64,000 nt of DNA from Actinosynnema sp042752395 (GTDB taxonomy: Bacteria > Actinomycetota > Actinomycetes > Mycobacteriales > Pseudonocardiaceae): NCBI RefSeq assembly GCF_042752395.1, contig NZ_JBHYXZ010000031.1:5250-69249 (forward strand). The letters run 5' to 3'. The translations under genes were made by a program, and so were the position numbers. How positions within the stretch are numbered: position 1 is the stretch's first letter; each line of letters opens with the position of its first letter. Below, in pieces: positions 27,396 to 40,763 of the stretch. Under the pieces are notes generated by a model that was not told the DNA's origin, did no database searches, and saw nothing but the letters and a program-made list of their open reading frames with translations.

Positions 27396-27841
27396 CCTCC
27401 ACCCCGCAGCCGGACCCGCAACCGGAGCCGGGCTCACAGCCGGCCGCGGAGGGGCGGTCGACGTCGGCGCCCGCTCCGAAGAAGGACCCGATGAAGTCCT
27501 TCCGCGGCATCATGGCCGGCACGCTGATCCTCGAGGTGATCGTCGTCGCGCTGGCCCTGCCGGTGGTGGCCAAGCTGGCCGGCGGCGTCGGCACCGGGAC
27601 CGGTTACCTGGTGCTCGGGCTGATCGTCGCGCTCATCGGCACGTGCGCGCTGCTCAAGCGCCCGTGGGCGGTGTACGTGATCGTGGCGATCCACGTCGTG
27701 ATGGTCGCGTCGTGGTTCGCCCTGACCGCGCTCGGCGGGATCGGTGTCGTGTTCAGCCTGGTGTGGGTGTACCTGCTGTGGCTGCGGCGCGACGTGGCCA
27801 AGCGCATGGCCCAGGGGCGGCTGCCGAGCCAGCAGGCGTAG
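27392..27841 (+). CDS. DUF4233 membrane protein
   Basis: A 149-residue protein. A disordered Pro/Gln/Ser-rich cytoplasmic N-terminus (to about 45) is followed by four membrane helices and a basic tail (RRDVAKRMAQGRLPSQQA). It belongs to the DUF4233 family found after folC in most actinobacteria; function unknown. ATG 27392 overlaps the folC stop. In mycobacteria and relatives ndk follows closely; here ndk is 12.5 kb further on. Confidence 0.88.
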   Translation: MTSTPQPDPQPEPGSQPAAEGRSTSAPAPKKDPMKSFRGIMAGTLILEVIVVALALPVVAKLAGGVGTGTGYLVLGLIVALIGTCALLKRPWAVYVIVAIHVVMVASWFALTALGGIGVVFSLVWVYLLWLRRDVAKRMAQGRLPSQQA

Positions 27842-28100
27842 CTCGAACGGGCCGCCGCGCGTGCCCTTCCGACCGCTCTGTCGATCTTCTCGTGCACTCG
27901 AACGAGTGGCTGCCGCGCGGGCTATTGATTGCTTTATGTGGTGATCAGGACGGCCCGGCACCCGATGTGGTGAAGGTTGACTCGATCGAGGGATCGAGGC
28001 CTGAGATTGTCGGTGCCGCTCCCTATGTTGCGTCGCGTGGGTTCCGGCGCACAGCGCCGGTCCTCTTCTGCGAATACGACGCTGATAGGACCAGTGGCAC

Positions 28101-30416
28101 ATGACGACTCTTCAGCAGTCCGCCGATCAGGGGACGCTGATCGACCTCACGACCGAAGAAGGGAGTCGCCCGGCCGGCTCTTCCGCTGCGGATCCGTTCC
28201 CCGTGGTCAACCCTTGGGTGAAACGTGGTGGCGGTGCGCCGTACGTTCCCGGGAACCCGCAGGAGATCCTCGACCGCCTCCGCGTCGTGCTGCGCGCGGT
28301 TGACGAGAACAAGGGCCCGGAGCACGAACTGAACTGGCCGTCAGGCGGCACGACGGTGCTGCAGGAGGCAGTTCAGTGGTTGAGCACCTCAGGGCTGATC
28401 GCGCGTGAAGGCGTGCCGTCACGGTACGTCCTGACGGCGGCAGGACGCCGCTTCCTGGACGATCGCGATGAGCTGTTCCTGGTGGCGACCTTTCACGCGA
28501 ACATCCGGTTCTTCGGGGAGATCCTCGCCGAGTTGGGTGACGGGCTGACCCATGCAGAGCTGAACGCCCTCGCCAAGGAGAAGTACGGCCTTGCCTGGAG
28601 CTCGTTGGATCAGGTCCGGCGTCGGGTGTACTGGCTGCGGGCGACCGGTGTGGTCGACTACTGGAGTAACAACCGAATCGTGCTGACTGACGTCGGCAAG
28701 GCGCTGCTCGACCGGTTGACATTGGCAGACCCGGTCGGCCTGGGCGGAGACGAGGGCTCCCCCGCCCTTCCCCCTCCCTCGTCGGAGCTCGCGGCCTATC
28801 TCGACAGCCTTGACGACGCGGCGCTCCACGCACGAACTCGCGTTATCGGCTACATCGCGGGTGGGATCAATACCGCGACGATTCGACTGCTGGTCGAGGA
28901 GGCGCTGTCCCCGATCCCCAGAGCGCGGTTCATCGCATTGTGCAGCCAGATCTGCCGAGTGAAGCCCTCCTCGGCGGAGCATACCTTGAATACCTTCAAG
29001 TCGTTGGGCGTGATGGAGCAGGTCGGCGCCGACGCCTTCTGTGCGACGCCGCCGGTCGCGGAGTGGGTGTCGTCCTCCGGCACACCATTGGATCTCGTGC
29101 GGATCCTGCACGGCAAGGTGGCACTCGTCGGTGAACTGCTCGACGTGATGTCCCCGCGAACGGACGCCGGTCGGATCACTCGTGCACTCGCGAGCGCCTA
29201 CCCGAAGATCAACCTGTCGCGCGACGAAGTTACCCGCAGGCTGGTGTTCCTCAAGGAAGCCGGACTCGTCGAGCGGCTGGGAAACCAGCTCCGCAGGACG
29301 CCGGCGGGCGCGAGCTTCGCCAAGTCGGTGCGTCTTCTCCCACAGGAAGAGGACGGTTCCGCCGATCATGAGAGTGGAACCGGCAGCACTGATCACCGAT
29401 CGGTGGTGCGGCAAGCGCAGGAGCGCCTCATGGAGACGGCGCTCAACAGCGCCGAGCCACAGCGTTTCGAAACTGCCGTGGCCGACGCGTTCCGGTTGCT
29501 CGGGGTCGATGTCGAGCAGCTTGGCGGTGGCAGCAAGACAGACGCGCTGATCAGCCTGTGGGTGTCACCGACCGACCGGGTGAAGGTGGCGGTGGAGGCC
29601 AAGACCGACAGTGGCGGCGTGGTCACCGAGCAGGACGTGAAGTTCCCGGCACTGGCCGAACACCGGAAGCGACACGGTGCGCGCGTGACCCTCTTGATCG
29701 GGCCGAGCTTCAACCGCCGGCTGACTCAGTGGGCAGCGGACGAGGAGGTCGTGCTGGTGACGGCGCGGCAGCTCGCGGATTCGCTCAACCGACAGGCCAG
29801 CGCCCCGCTGTACCCTCGTGAACTCAGCAGCTTGCTCACCGAAGGTGACAGCGATGCCCGGGAACGAGTATGGCGCCGAGTCGAACGTCGCCAGTCGGTC
29901 GTGGCGCACGTGCTGGACATCATGTGGAAGAGCGCGAACGATCCGGTCGACATCGAGTATGGGCAAGGCGCCCTCGGCGTCAGCGAAATCTGGCGTGAGA
30001 GCAAGACGCTCCTCGACAACCCCATGGACCGATCCGAGATCGAGGAAGCGCTGTCGTTCCTCTCGACACCGCTCCTGTCGGCGGTGAGCAGGGTCGGCCA
30101 CAATCACGTCGTCAACACCCCGCCCGTATTGGTCGCAGCCAGGCTCCGGATGCTGGCCGACATGATCGAGAACCGGGGGAAGCCGATCGCCACCAGACCT
30201 TACCGCTCGGAGTTCGCGCAGCCCGCTGCACCAAAGGCTGAACGGCGGCCGGAGCGTCCGGACGTGGATCCGAGCGCGGTGCGGGCCTGGGCAACCGCGA
30301 ACGGGCGAGCGGTGAGCCAACGCGGTCGACTGCCGGCGACGTTGATCGACGCGTTCCGCGCCGCGAGTGCCGGGCAAACTCCGACGCTCCCACCGGAGGA
30401 AGCGGGGGCGAGATAG
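28101..30416 (+). CDS. PD-(D/E)XK nuclease fused to an Lsr2-like DNA-binding domain
   Basis: A 771-residue protein with no close relative I can name. Residues 1-430 contain several winged-helix-like units (RYVLTAAGRRFLDD, RIVLTDVGKALLD, QLRRTPAGASF). Residues 454-560 form a restriction-endonuclease-like core: E457 (QRFETAVADAF), D481 (KTDAL), E499-A-K501 (VEAKTDS). Residues 721-757 match the Lsr2 C-terminal domain: AVRAWATANGRAVSQRGRL, with the RGR motif at 741-743 that inserts in the minor groove of AT-rich DNA. A stand-alone nuclease directed to AT-rich foreign DNA is the obvious inference, unproven. No methylase is adjacent. By eye its base composition is less GC-rich than the flanking operon, suggesting acquisition. 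ATG 28101 has no good ribosome site. Confidence 0.75.
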   Translation: MTTLQQSADQGTLIDLTTEEGSRPAGSSAADPFPVVNPWVKRGGGAPYVPGNPQEILDRLRVVLRAVDENKGPEHELNWPSGGTTVLQEAVQWLSTSGLIAREGVPSRYVLTAAGRRFLDDRDELFLVATFHANIRFFGEILAELGDGLTHAELNALAKEKYGLAWSSLDQVRRRVYWLRATGVVDYWSNNRIVLTDVGKALLDRLTLADPVGLGGDEGSPALPPPSSELAAYLDSLDDAALHARTRVIGYIAGGINTATIRLLVEEALSPIPRARFIALCSQICRVKPSSAEHTLNTFKSLGVMEQVGADAFCATPPVAEWVSSSGTPLDLVRILHGKVALVGELLDVMSPRTDAGRITRALASAYPKINLSRDEVTRRLVFLKEAGLVERLGNQLRRTPAGASFAKSVRLLPQEEDGSADHESGTGSTDHRSVVRQAQERLMETALNSAEPQRFETAVADAFRLLGVDVEQLGGGSKTDALISLWVSPTDRVKVAVEAKTDSGGVVTEQDVKFPALAEHRKRHGARVTLLIGPSFNRRLTQWAADEEVVLVTARQLADSLNRQASAPLYPRELSSLLTEGDSDARERVWRRVERRQSVVAHVLDIMWKSANDPVDIEYGQGALGVSEIWRESKTLLDNPMDRSEIEEALSFLSTPLLSAVSRVGHNHVVNTPPVLVAARLRMLADMIENRGKPIATRPYRSEFAQPAAPKAERRPERPDVDPSAVRAWATANGRAVSQRGRLPATLIDAFRAASAGQTPTLPPEEAGAR

Positions 30417-30594
30417 GGGTTGCTCATCCCCTCGGTGGGGAGCGTCCGCTCATCCACGTGGGACATGCGGTTCGGCTCTTCCGACGCTGCGCTGCTCGCC
30501 GGCCGGGCGCTACGGGCCACCCGCCGCCCGCCCGGCCAGTGGCGGACGGTTCCCGTTCACCCGGAATTCCACTGCGGCGATTACAAACCGGCGC

Positions 30595-32124
30595 ATGAGC
30601 GATGGTGTGGTGAACCGGCGGACGCTGCTGCGCGCCGGCGCGATCGGAACGGCGGCGGCGTTCGTGCCCGGTGGGGTGGCGCTGGCGCGCGGCGGGGATC
30701 GGCCGGTGCTCACGCACGGCGTGCAGTCCGGTGACGTGACGGTCGACGGCGGACTTGTGTGGACGCGGGCCGACCGGCCCTCGCGGATGCTGGTGGAGGT
30801 GTCGTCGGACCCGTCGTTCCGGCACGTCCGGACCGTGCGGGGTCCGGTGCTGACGCCCGAGACCGGCGGCACGGGGCGGGTGCGGCTGCGTGGCCTGCCC
30901 GGCGGGCGCGAGGTGCACTACCGCGTGGTGGCCGAGGACCTGCACGGCCGCACCCGCAGCGAGGCCGTGGTCGGCAGCTTCCGCACCGCCCCGGTCGGCC
31001 GGGACGAGGTGCGGTTCGTGTGGTCCGGCGACGTGGCGGGCCAGGGCTGGGGCAGCAACCCCGACCTGGGCGGCATGCCGATCTTCGGCGCGATGGCGGC
31101 GCGCCGGCCCGACTTCTTCATCAACAGCGGCGACACGGTGTACGCGGACGGTCCGCTGCAGGAGTCCGTGACGCTGCCCGACGGGCGGGTGTGGCGCAAC
31201 GTCGTCACGCCGGAGAAGCTGAAGGTCGCCGAGACGCTGGACGAGTACCGGGGCCAGTTCGCCTACAACCTGCTCGACCCGGAGTACCGGTCGTTCGCCT
31301 CCCGCGTGCCCATGATCGTGCAGTGGGACGACCACGAGGTGACCAACAACTGGTACCCCGGCGAGATCCTGACCCTGCCCGCCTACACCGAGAAGCGGGT
31401 GGACGTGCTGGCCGCGCGGGCGTTCCGGGCGTTCCACGAGTGGCAGCCGATCGACCCGCGGCAGGCCGTGGACGGCCGGGTGTACCGCAAGTTCCGCTAC
31501 GGCGCGCACGTCGAGGTGTTCGTGCTCGACATGCGGTCGTACAAGGACGCGAACACCTCCCCGCGCGACGGCCGGGGTGTCGTGCTGGGCGAGGCGCAGG
31601 CCCGCTGGCTGGTCGACTCGCTGGACCGCAGCCGCGCCACGTGGAAGATCATCGCGGCGGACCTGCCGATCGGCCTGACCGTGCCGGACGGCGTGGACAT
31701 CGAGGGCGTGGCGAACGGCCTGCCGGGCGCGCCGGGCGGGCGTGAGCACGAGCTGGCGTGGGTGCTGGGCGAGCTGAAGCGGCGGCGCGTGCGCAACACC
31801 GTGTGGTTGACGGCGGACGTCCACTACACGGCGGCGCACCACTACTCGCCGGAGCGGGCGGCGTTCCAGGACTTCGACCCGTTCTGGGAGTTCGTGTCGG
31901 GGCCGCTGAACGCGGGCGCGTTCGGCCCGAACGCCCTGGACCCGACCTTCGGGCCGGAGGCGGTGTTCGTCAACGCCCCGCCGGCCGCCAACACCACCCC
32001 GCTGGACGGCTTCCAGCACTTCGGGGAGGTGCGGGTCACGCGGGACGGCGAGCTGACCGTGTGGCTGCGCGACATCAAGGGCGCGTCGCTGTGGAGCAAG
32101 ACCCTGCAACCCACCCGGCGCTGA
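30595..32124 (+). CDS. PhoD-type alkaline phosphatase, Tat-exported
   Basis: A 509-residue PhoD-like phosphodiesterase/monoesterase. The Tat signal is NRRTLLRAGAIGTAAAF with cleavage near ALA. A PhoD N-terminal domain (about 40-130) precedes the metallophosphatase domain with metal ligands in WSGDVAG, NSGDTVYAD, WDDHEVTNN and LTADVHYTA. It would release phosphate from organic esters outside the cell, using Ca/Fe. I chose ATG 30595 because it places the twin arginines at residues 8-9. No PHO box was identified upstream. Confidence 0.9.
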   Translation: MSDGVVNRRTLLRAGAIGTAAAFVPGGVALARGGDRPVLTHGVQSGDVTVDGGLVWTRADRPSRMLVEVSSDPSFRHVRTVRGPVLTPETGGTGRVRLRGLPGGREVHYRVVAEDLHGRTRSEAVVGSFRTAPVGRDEVRFVWSGDVAGQGWGSNPDLGGMPIFGAMAARRPDFFINSGDTVYADGPLQESVTLPDGRVWRNVVTPEKLKVAETLDEYRGQFAYNLLDPEYRSFASRVPMIVQWDDHEVTNNWYPGEILTLPAYTEKRVDVLAARAFRAFHEWQPIDPRQAVDGRVYRKFRYGAHVEVFVLDMRSYKDANTSPRDGRGVVLGEAQARWLVDSLDRSRATWKIIAADLPIGLTVPDGVDIEGVANGLPGAPGGREHELAWVLGELKRRRVRNTVWLTADVHYTAAHHYSPERAAFQDFDPFWEFVSGPLNAGAFGPNALDPTFGPEAVFVNAPPAANTTPLDGFQHFGEVRVTRDGELTVWLRDIKGASLWSKTLQPTRR

Positions 32125-32136
32125 CGGCGCAACGAT

Positions 32137-32152
32137 CTGCAAGGAGTTGCAG
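32137..32152. promoter_or_regulatory. Putative MalR-type operator 1 upstream of pullulanase
   Basis: CTGCAA-GGAG-TTGCAG is a perfect 6-bp inverted repeat. Streptomyces maltose/amylase promoters carry CTTGCAG-type repeats recognised by the LacI-family MalR/Reg1 regulator, and this site contains CTTGCAG on the minus strand. Confidence 0.45.
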
Positions 32153-32224
32153 CCTTCTGGGCCTTGTCCGGCCGTGATTGTCGTGGTTTCGTGCACTCCG
32201 TCCCGGCGGCTGCCGGGACGGGGG

Positions 32225-32240
32225 TTGCAAATTCTTGCGA
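32225..32240. promoter_or_regulatory. Putative MalR-type operator 2 near the pullulanase start
   Basis: TTGCAA-ATTC-TTGCGA is a near-repeat of the TTGCAA/CTTGC half-site, 14 bases before the start codon and just upstream of the AAGGAGG ribosome site. Binding here would block initiation. Confidence 0.4.
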
Positions 32241-32253
32241 CAAGGAGGTCGCG

Positions 32254-37773
<5,520 letters not shown>

Positions 37774-37789
37774 CGGCCGGCGCGACACC

Positions 37790-37834
37790 CTCGGCGCGCA
37801 GGACGCGGGACCACTCCCGCTCCTGCGCGCCGAG
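37790..37834 (+). terminator. Strong terminator after pullulanase
   Basis: A 14-bp perfect stem CTCGGCGCGCAGGA (37790-37803) / complement (37821-37834), extended by GCGGGA-CCAC-TCCCGC with a single bulged base: about 20 pairs. It is followed by CGCTTTCCC. Confidence 0.75.
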
Positions 37835-37911
37835 CGCTTTCCCGGACCCGCTCGGGGGGAAAGTCGGCCATTCCCGTGGTCGGGACCGGCGCGGCCGTAT
37901 ATAACCCGTGC

Positions 37912-38376
37912 ATGGCGGAGCCGCGGTGGGAAGGACTGCTGAGCGGGGATCCCGGTCAGGCCGAGCGCAGCATCGACGACTGGGTCGAGGGCATGCGCGG
38001 CCGGGCCGATCGCCTGCAGGCGTTGCGCGACCGGGTCGACCGGATCCGGGTGACGGAGACCAGCGCGAACGGCGCGGTCACCGTGACCGTCGACGCCACC
38101 GGGGGCCCGGTGGACGTCCGGTTCACCGACCGGGCCGCCGCGGTCCGGCCGGAGGAGCTGGGGCCGCTGGTCATGGCCACCCTGAACGCGGCCCGCGCCC
38201 GGATCGCCGGCGAGGTGCGGGCGGCGACCGAGGCGGAGGTGGGCGACGACCTGCCCGACACGCGCCGCATGGTGGTGGACGCCTACCGCGACCGCTTCGG
38301 GGACGCGCCCCCGCCCCCGCCGCGCACGCGGCGGCGGGACGACGACGACTTCAGCGGCGACTCGTACCTTGCGTGA
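37912..38376 (+). CDS. YbaB/EbfC-family protein of a toxin cassette
   Basis: A 154-residue protein with a YbaB/EbfC-like fold. Helix (EGMRGRADRLQALRDRVDRI), then strands (GAVTVTVDATGGPVDVRFTD), then a long helix. An acidic, Pro-rich tail (PPPPPRTRRRDDDDF) follows. Divergent YbaB-like proteins like this often head WXG/ESX toxin gene sets in actinomycetes. TATAAC at 37900-37905 ends 6 bases before ATG 37912, so the message is probably leaderless and this is the first gene of a four-gene operon. Confidence 0.75.
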   Translation: MAEPRWEGLLSGDPGQAERSIDDWVEGMRGRADRLQALRDRVDRIRVTETSANGAVTVTVDATGGPVDVRFTDRAAAVRPEELGPLVMATLNAARARIAGEVRAATEAEVGDDLPDTRRMVVDAYRDRFGDAPPPPPRTRRRDDDDFSGDSYLA

Positions 38377-38385
38377 GGGGACGGC

Positions 38386-38688
38386 ATGACCGGTTACGAG
38401 GCTCTACCCGGCGAGCTGCGGGCGCACGCGGCCAAGCTGGACGCGTTGGCCGAGCGGTTGGGCGAGGCGGTGCACGCGGCGCGGGCGGTCGGCATGGCCG
38501 ACGGCGCCTACGGGCAGCTGTGCCAGTTCCTGCCGGCCGTCATGCGCGACATCGAGGACCAGGCGAGCGAGGCGTTGACGGCGGGCACCAAGGGCCTGGC
38601 CGACACCGCCACCAACGTGCGGTACACCGCCGACGAGTACGAGCAGCGCGAGGACGACGCGGCGGTCATGTTCGGGAGCCTGCGGTGA
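38386..38688 (+). CDS. EspC/WXG100-like type VII secretion substrate
   Basis: A 100-residue helical hairpin protein (ELRAHAAKLDALAERLGEAVHAARA, then DIEDQASEAL, ending TADEYEQREDDAA). It carries the YxxxD/E export motif in DEYEQRED, typical of EspC/WXG100-like (PF10824-type) ESX substrates. It probably pairs with the next protein for secretion. It starts 9 bases after the YbaB-like gene and overlaps the toxin start by 4 bases. The ESX machinery itself is not in this window. Confidence 0.75.
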   Translation: MTGYEALPGELRAHAAKLDALAERLGEAVHAARAVGMADGAYGQLCQFLPAVMRDIEDQASEALTAGTKGLADTATNVRYTADEYEQREDDAAVMFGSLR

Positions 38689-39965
38689 CCGCCGGCGGGA
38701 ACCCGTTGATCGCGCCGGTGCAGGACAGCACCCGGTGGTACTCCGGCATCGGGATCGCCGAGTCGGCCGCCGACGTCAAGGACGGCATCGAGAGCGGGAG
38801 CTGGGTCGACATCGGCCTGGGCGTCGCGGGCGCCGGCCTGGAGGCGCTCAGCTTCGTCGTGGACCCGCTCGGCTCCCTGCTGTCGGCGGGCGTGTCGTGG
38901 CTGATCGAGCACGTCAAGCCGCTGTCCGACGCGCTGGACTGGCTCGCGGGCAACGCGGACCTCGTCGCGTCGCACGCCGCCACGTGGAAGAACGTGGCGA
39001 AGGCCGTGGCCGACGTGCGGGACGACTATTCGCGCGACGTGGCGGCCGACACCGCCGGGTGGGTCGGGCAGGCGGGCGACGCCTACCGGGCCGTGGCGAA
39101 GAACAACGCCGACGTGCTCGGCGGCGCGTCCACCGCCGCGGACGGGTTCGGCTCGGCGGTCGAGATGGCGGGCGTCGTGGTCGCCGTGGTGCGCGAGGTC
39201 GTGCGCGACCTCATCGCGGACCTCGTCGGCCGGCTGATCTCGTGGGCGCTGGAGGTCGCGTTCACCCTCGGCCTGGCGACGCCCGTCGTGGCCGCGCAGG
39301 CGTCCGCGGCGGTGGCGCGGTGGGCCGCGAAGATCGGCGACATCCTGAAGAAGCTCGTGCGCACGATCGGCAAGCTCGTCCCGCTGCTGCGCAAGCTCGG
39401 CGACGTGTTCGGCAAGGTGCGCAAGGTCCTCGACGACCTCAAGGCCCCGGCCCGGTCCGGCGACGAGCTGCCCCGCCCCGGCCAGACCGGCGGCGCGCGG
39501 CCGGTGGACGACGGGTCGCTGCGCGCCTACGACCGCATCGACCGCTGGTCGGAGAACGCCTACCAGTCGATCCGCGGGTCCGACGACATCGACGACGTGG
39601 CGGGCCACGTGGCCGACGTGCCGCGGGTCGGCGGCGGGACGGGGTTCACCCGGGCCGAGATCGAGCAGATCAAGAACCACGTGTTCGAGGACCTGCACCC
39701 GCTGGAGGGCGTCGACGGCGGCACGGTGATGGCCCGCTTCGACCCCAACCCCGACATGGCGGAGGCGTGGCTGCGGCTGCGCGCGGGCCGGGCGCAACCG
39801 TCGGACATCGCCCTGCTCGAGCACGAGTTGGCCGAGGCGCGATACTGGCAGCAGAACCCGAACGCCTCGTACCGCGAGGCCCACGCGGCCGCCAACGACG
39901 TGTCGCGGTGGGAGACGCAGGTCCCGCCCGCGTCCAACGAGGACTACAGCGAGCCCTGGAGGTGA
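38685..39965 (+). CDS. Polymorphic toxin with WXG-like N-terminus and unassigned C-terminal domain
   Basis: A 426-residue protein. Residues 1-130 are a helical WXG-like secretion region (YSRDVAADTAGWVGQAGDAYR). Residues 150-250 are hydrophobic and amphipathic helices (LIADLVGRLISWALEVAFTLGLATPVVAAQA). A Pro/Arg linker leads to a compact C-terminal domain (about 320-420) with conserved-looking IEQIKNHVFEDLHPLEG, DIALLEHELAEARYW and YREAHAAAND. That His/Glu pattern suggests an enzymatic toxin; I cannot assign the family. GTG 38685 overlaps the preceding gene and a small gene follows at once, the classic toxin-immunity layout. Confidence 0.7.
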   Translation: MTAGGNPLIAPVQDSTRWYSGIGIAESAADVKDGIESGSWVDIGLGVAGAGLEALSFVVDPLGSLLSAGVSWLIEHVKPLSDALDWLAGNADLVASHAATWKNVAKAVADVRDDYSRDVAADTAGWVGQAGDAYRAVAKNNADVLGGASTAADGFGSAVEMAGVVVAVVREVVRDLIADLVGRLISWALEVAFTLGLATPVVAAQASAAVARWAAKIGDILKKLVRTIGKLVPLLRKLGDVFGKVRKVLDDLKAPARSGDELPRPGQTGGARPVDDGSLRAYDRIDRWSENAYQSIRGSDDIDDVAGHVADVPRVGGGTGFTRAEIEQIKNHVFEDLHPLEGVDGGTVMARFDPNPDMAEAWLRLRAGRAQPSDIALLEHELAEARYWQQNPNASYREAHAAANDVSRWETQVPPASNEDYSEPWR

Positions 39966-39970
39966 TCGCG

Positions 39971-40201
39971 TTGGCGATGCTCGTCTACCTGGACAAGGAG
40001 AGCGAGACCGAGGCCGAGGCGCGCTACCGGTTCCACACCGACGGCGGCGCGCACCGGTACCTGGTGCTGGACAAGCGGTCCGAGGTCATCGCGCCCGACG
40101 ACGGCAACCGCGACGGCGTGTTCCGCGCCGCGGCGGCCAAGCTCGCCCGGACGTGGCTCAGCACCGGCGCGGCGCCGGACCGGCTGGTCCACCAGAGCTG
40201 A
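39971..40201 (+). CDS. Probable immunity protein
   Basis: A 76-residue protein (AMLVYLDKESETEAEARYRF at the N-terminus, then RYLVLDKRSEVIAPDD and KLARTWLSTG). It has mixed alpha/beta character and no known domain. I chose TTG 39971 because GGAGG (39958-39962) lies 8 bases upstream; GTG 39962 overlapping the toxin stop and ATG 39977 are alternatives. Its position right after the toxin suggests it protects the producer, an inference from gene order only. Confidence 0.6.
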   Translation: MAMLVYLDKESETEAEARYRFHTDGGAHRYLVLDKRSEVIAPDDGNRDGVFRAAAAKLARTWLSTGAAPDRLVHQS

Positions 40202-40255
40202 CCGGGCGGCCCGGGCCCCGGCGGTGGTCACGGCGGACGCCGCCGCCCCTCCGGT

Positions 40256-40261
40256 TACCCT
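40256..40261 (+). promoter_or_regulatory. ndk -10 element
   Basis: TACCCT in GGTTACCCT fits the actinobacterial -10 and lies 43 bases before the ndk start, giving a short leader with AAGGAG at 40288-40293. Confidence 0.45.
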
Positions 40262-40304
40262 TGACCGAGTCGCATCACCCCGTACGTAAGGAGCACCGAC
40301 CGCC

Positions 40305-40715
40305 GTGAGCGAGCGCACCCTGGTCCTGGTCAAGCCCGACGGCGTCAGCCGCGGCCTGGTCGGCGAGGTCATCTCCCGCATCGAGCGCAAGGGCCTGAAG
40401 CTGGCCGCGCTGGAGCTGCGCGTCGTGGACCGCGCGACGGCCGAGCAGCACTACGCCGAGCACGACGGCAAGCCGTTCTACCAGGACCTGGTCGAGTTCA
40501 TCACCGGCGGCCCGCTGGTCGCCCTGGTGGTGGAGGGCTCCCGCGCGATCTCGGCGTTCCGCCAGCTCGCCGGCGGCACCGACCCGGTCGAGAAGGCCAC
40601 CCCCGGCACGATCCGCGGCGACTTCGGGCTGGAGGTCCAGTTCAACCTGGTCCACGGCTCGGACTCGCCGGAGTCGGCCGAGCGCGAGATCAAGCTCTGG
40701 TTCCCGAACCTCTGA
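40305..40715 (+). CDS. ndk: Nucleoside diphosphate kinase
   Basis: A 136-residue NDK. It transfers the gamma phosphate from ATP to nucleoside diphosphates through a phosphohistidine in NLVHGSDS (about H117). The N-terminus ERTLVLVKPDGVSRGLVGEVISR is diagnostic. It starts at GTG 40305. It ends just before a strong bidirectional terminator. In related genomes it follows folC-DUF4233, so this copy marks the right border of the accessory block. Confidence 0.97.
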   Translation: MSERTLVLVKPDGVSRGLVGEVISRIERKGLKLAALELRVVDRATAEQHYAEHDGKPFYQDLVEFITGGPLVALVVEGSRAISAFRQLAGGTDPVEKATPGTIRGDFGLEVQFNLVHGSDSPESAEREIKLWFPNL

Positions 40716-40724
40716 GCCGACCGC

Positions 40725-40763
40725 CACGACGGCCCGGACCCCGCGCGGGTCCGGGCCGTCGTG
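40725..40763. terminator. Bidirectional terminator between ndk and the GNAT gene
   Basis: A 17-bp perfect stem, CACGACGGCCCGGACCC (40725-40741) and complement (40747-40763), with loop CGCGC. It begins 9 bases past the ndk stop and abuts the stop of the convergent gene. Confidence 0.8.

Noticed and set aside
27643..28104. A 153-codon plus-strand frame reaching the nuclease gene start
   Set aside because: Its first half is out of frame with the real DUF4233 gene and the remainder has no protein-like pattern.
28101..30416. Classical restriction-modification system
   Set aside because: No methyltransferase or specificity subunit lies nearby; neighbours are DUF4233 and PhoD, so the nuclease is treated as stand-alone.
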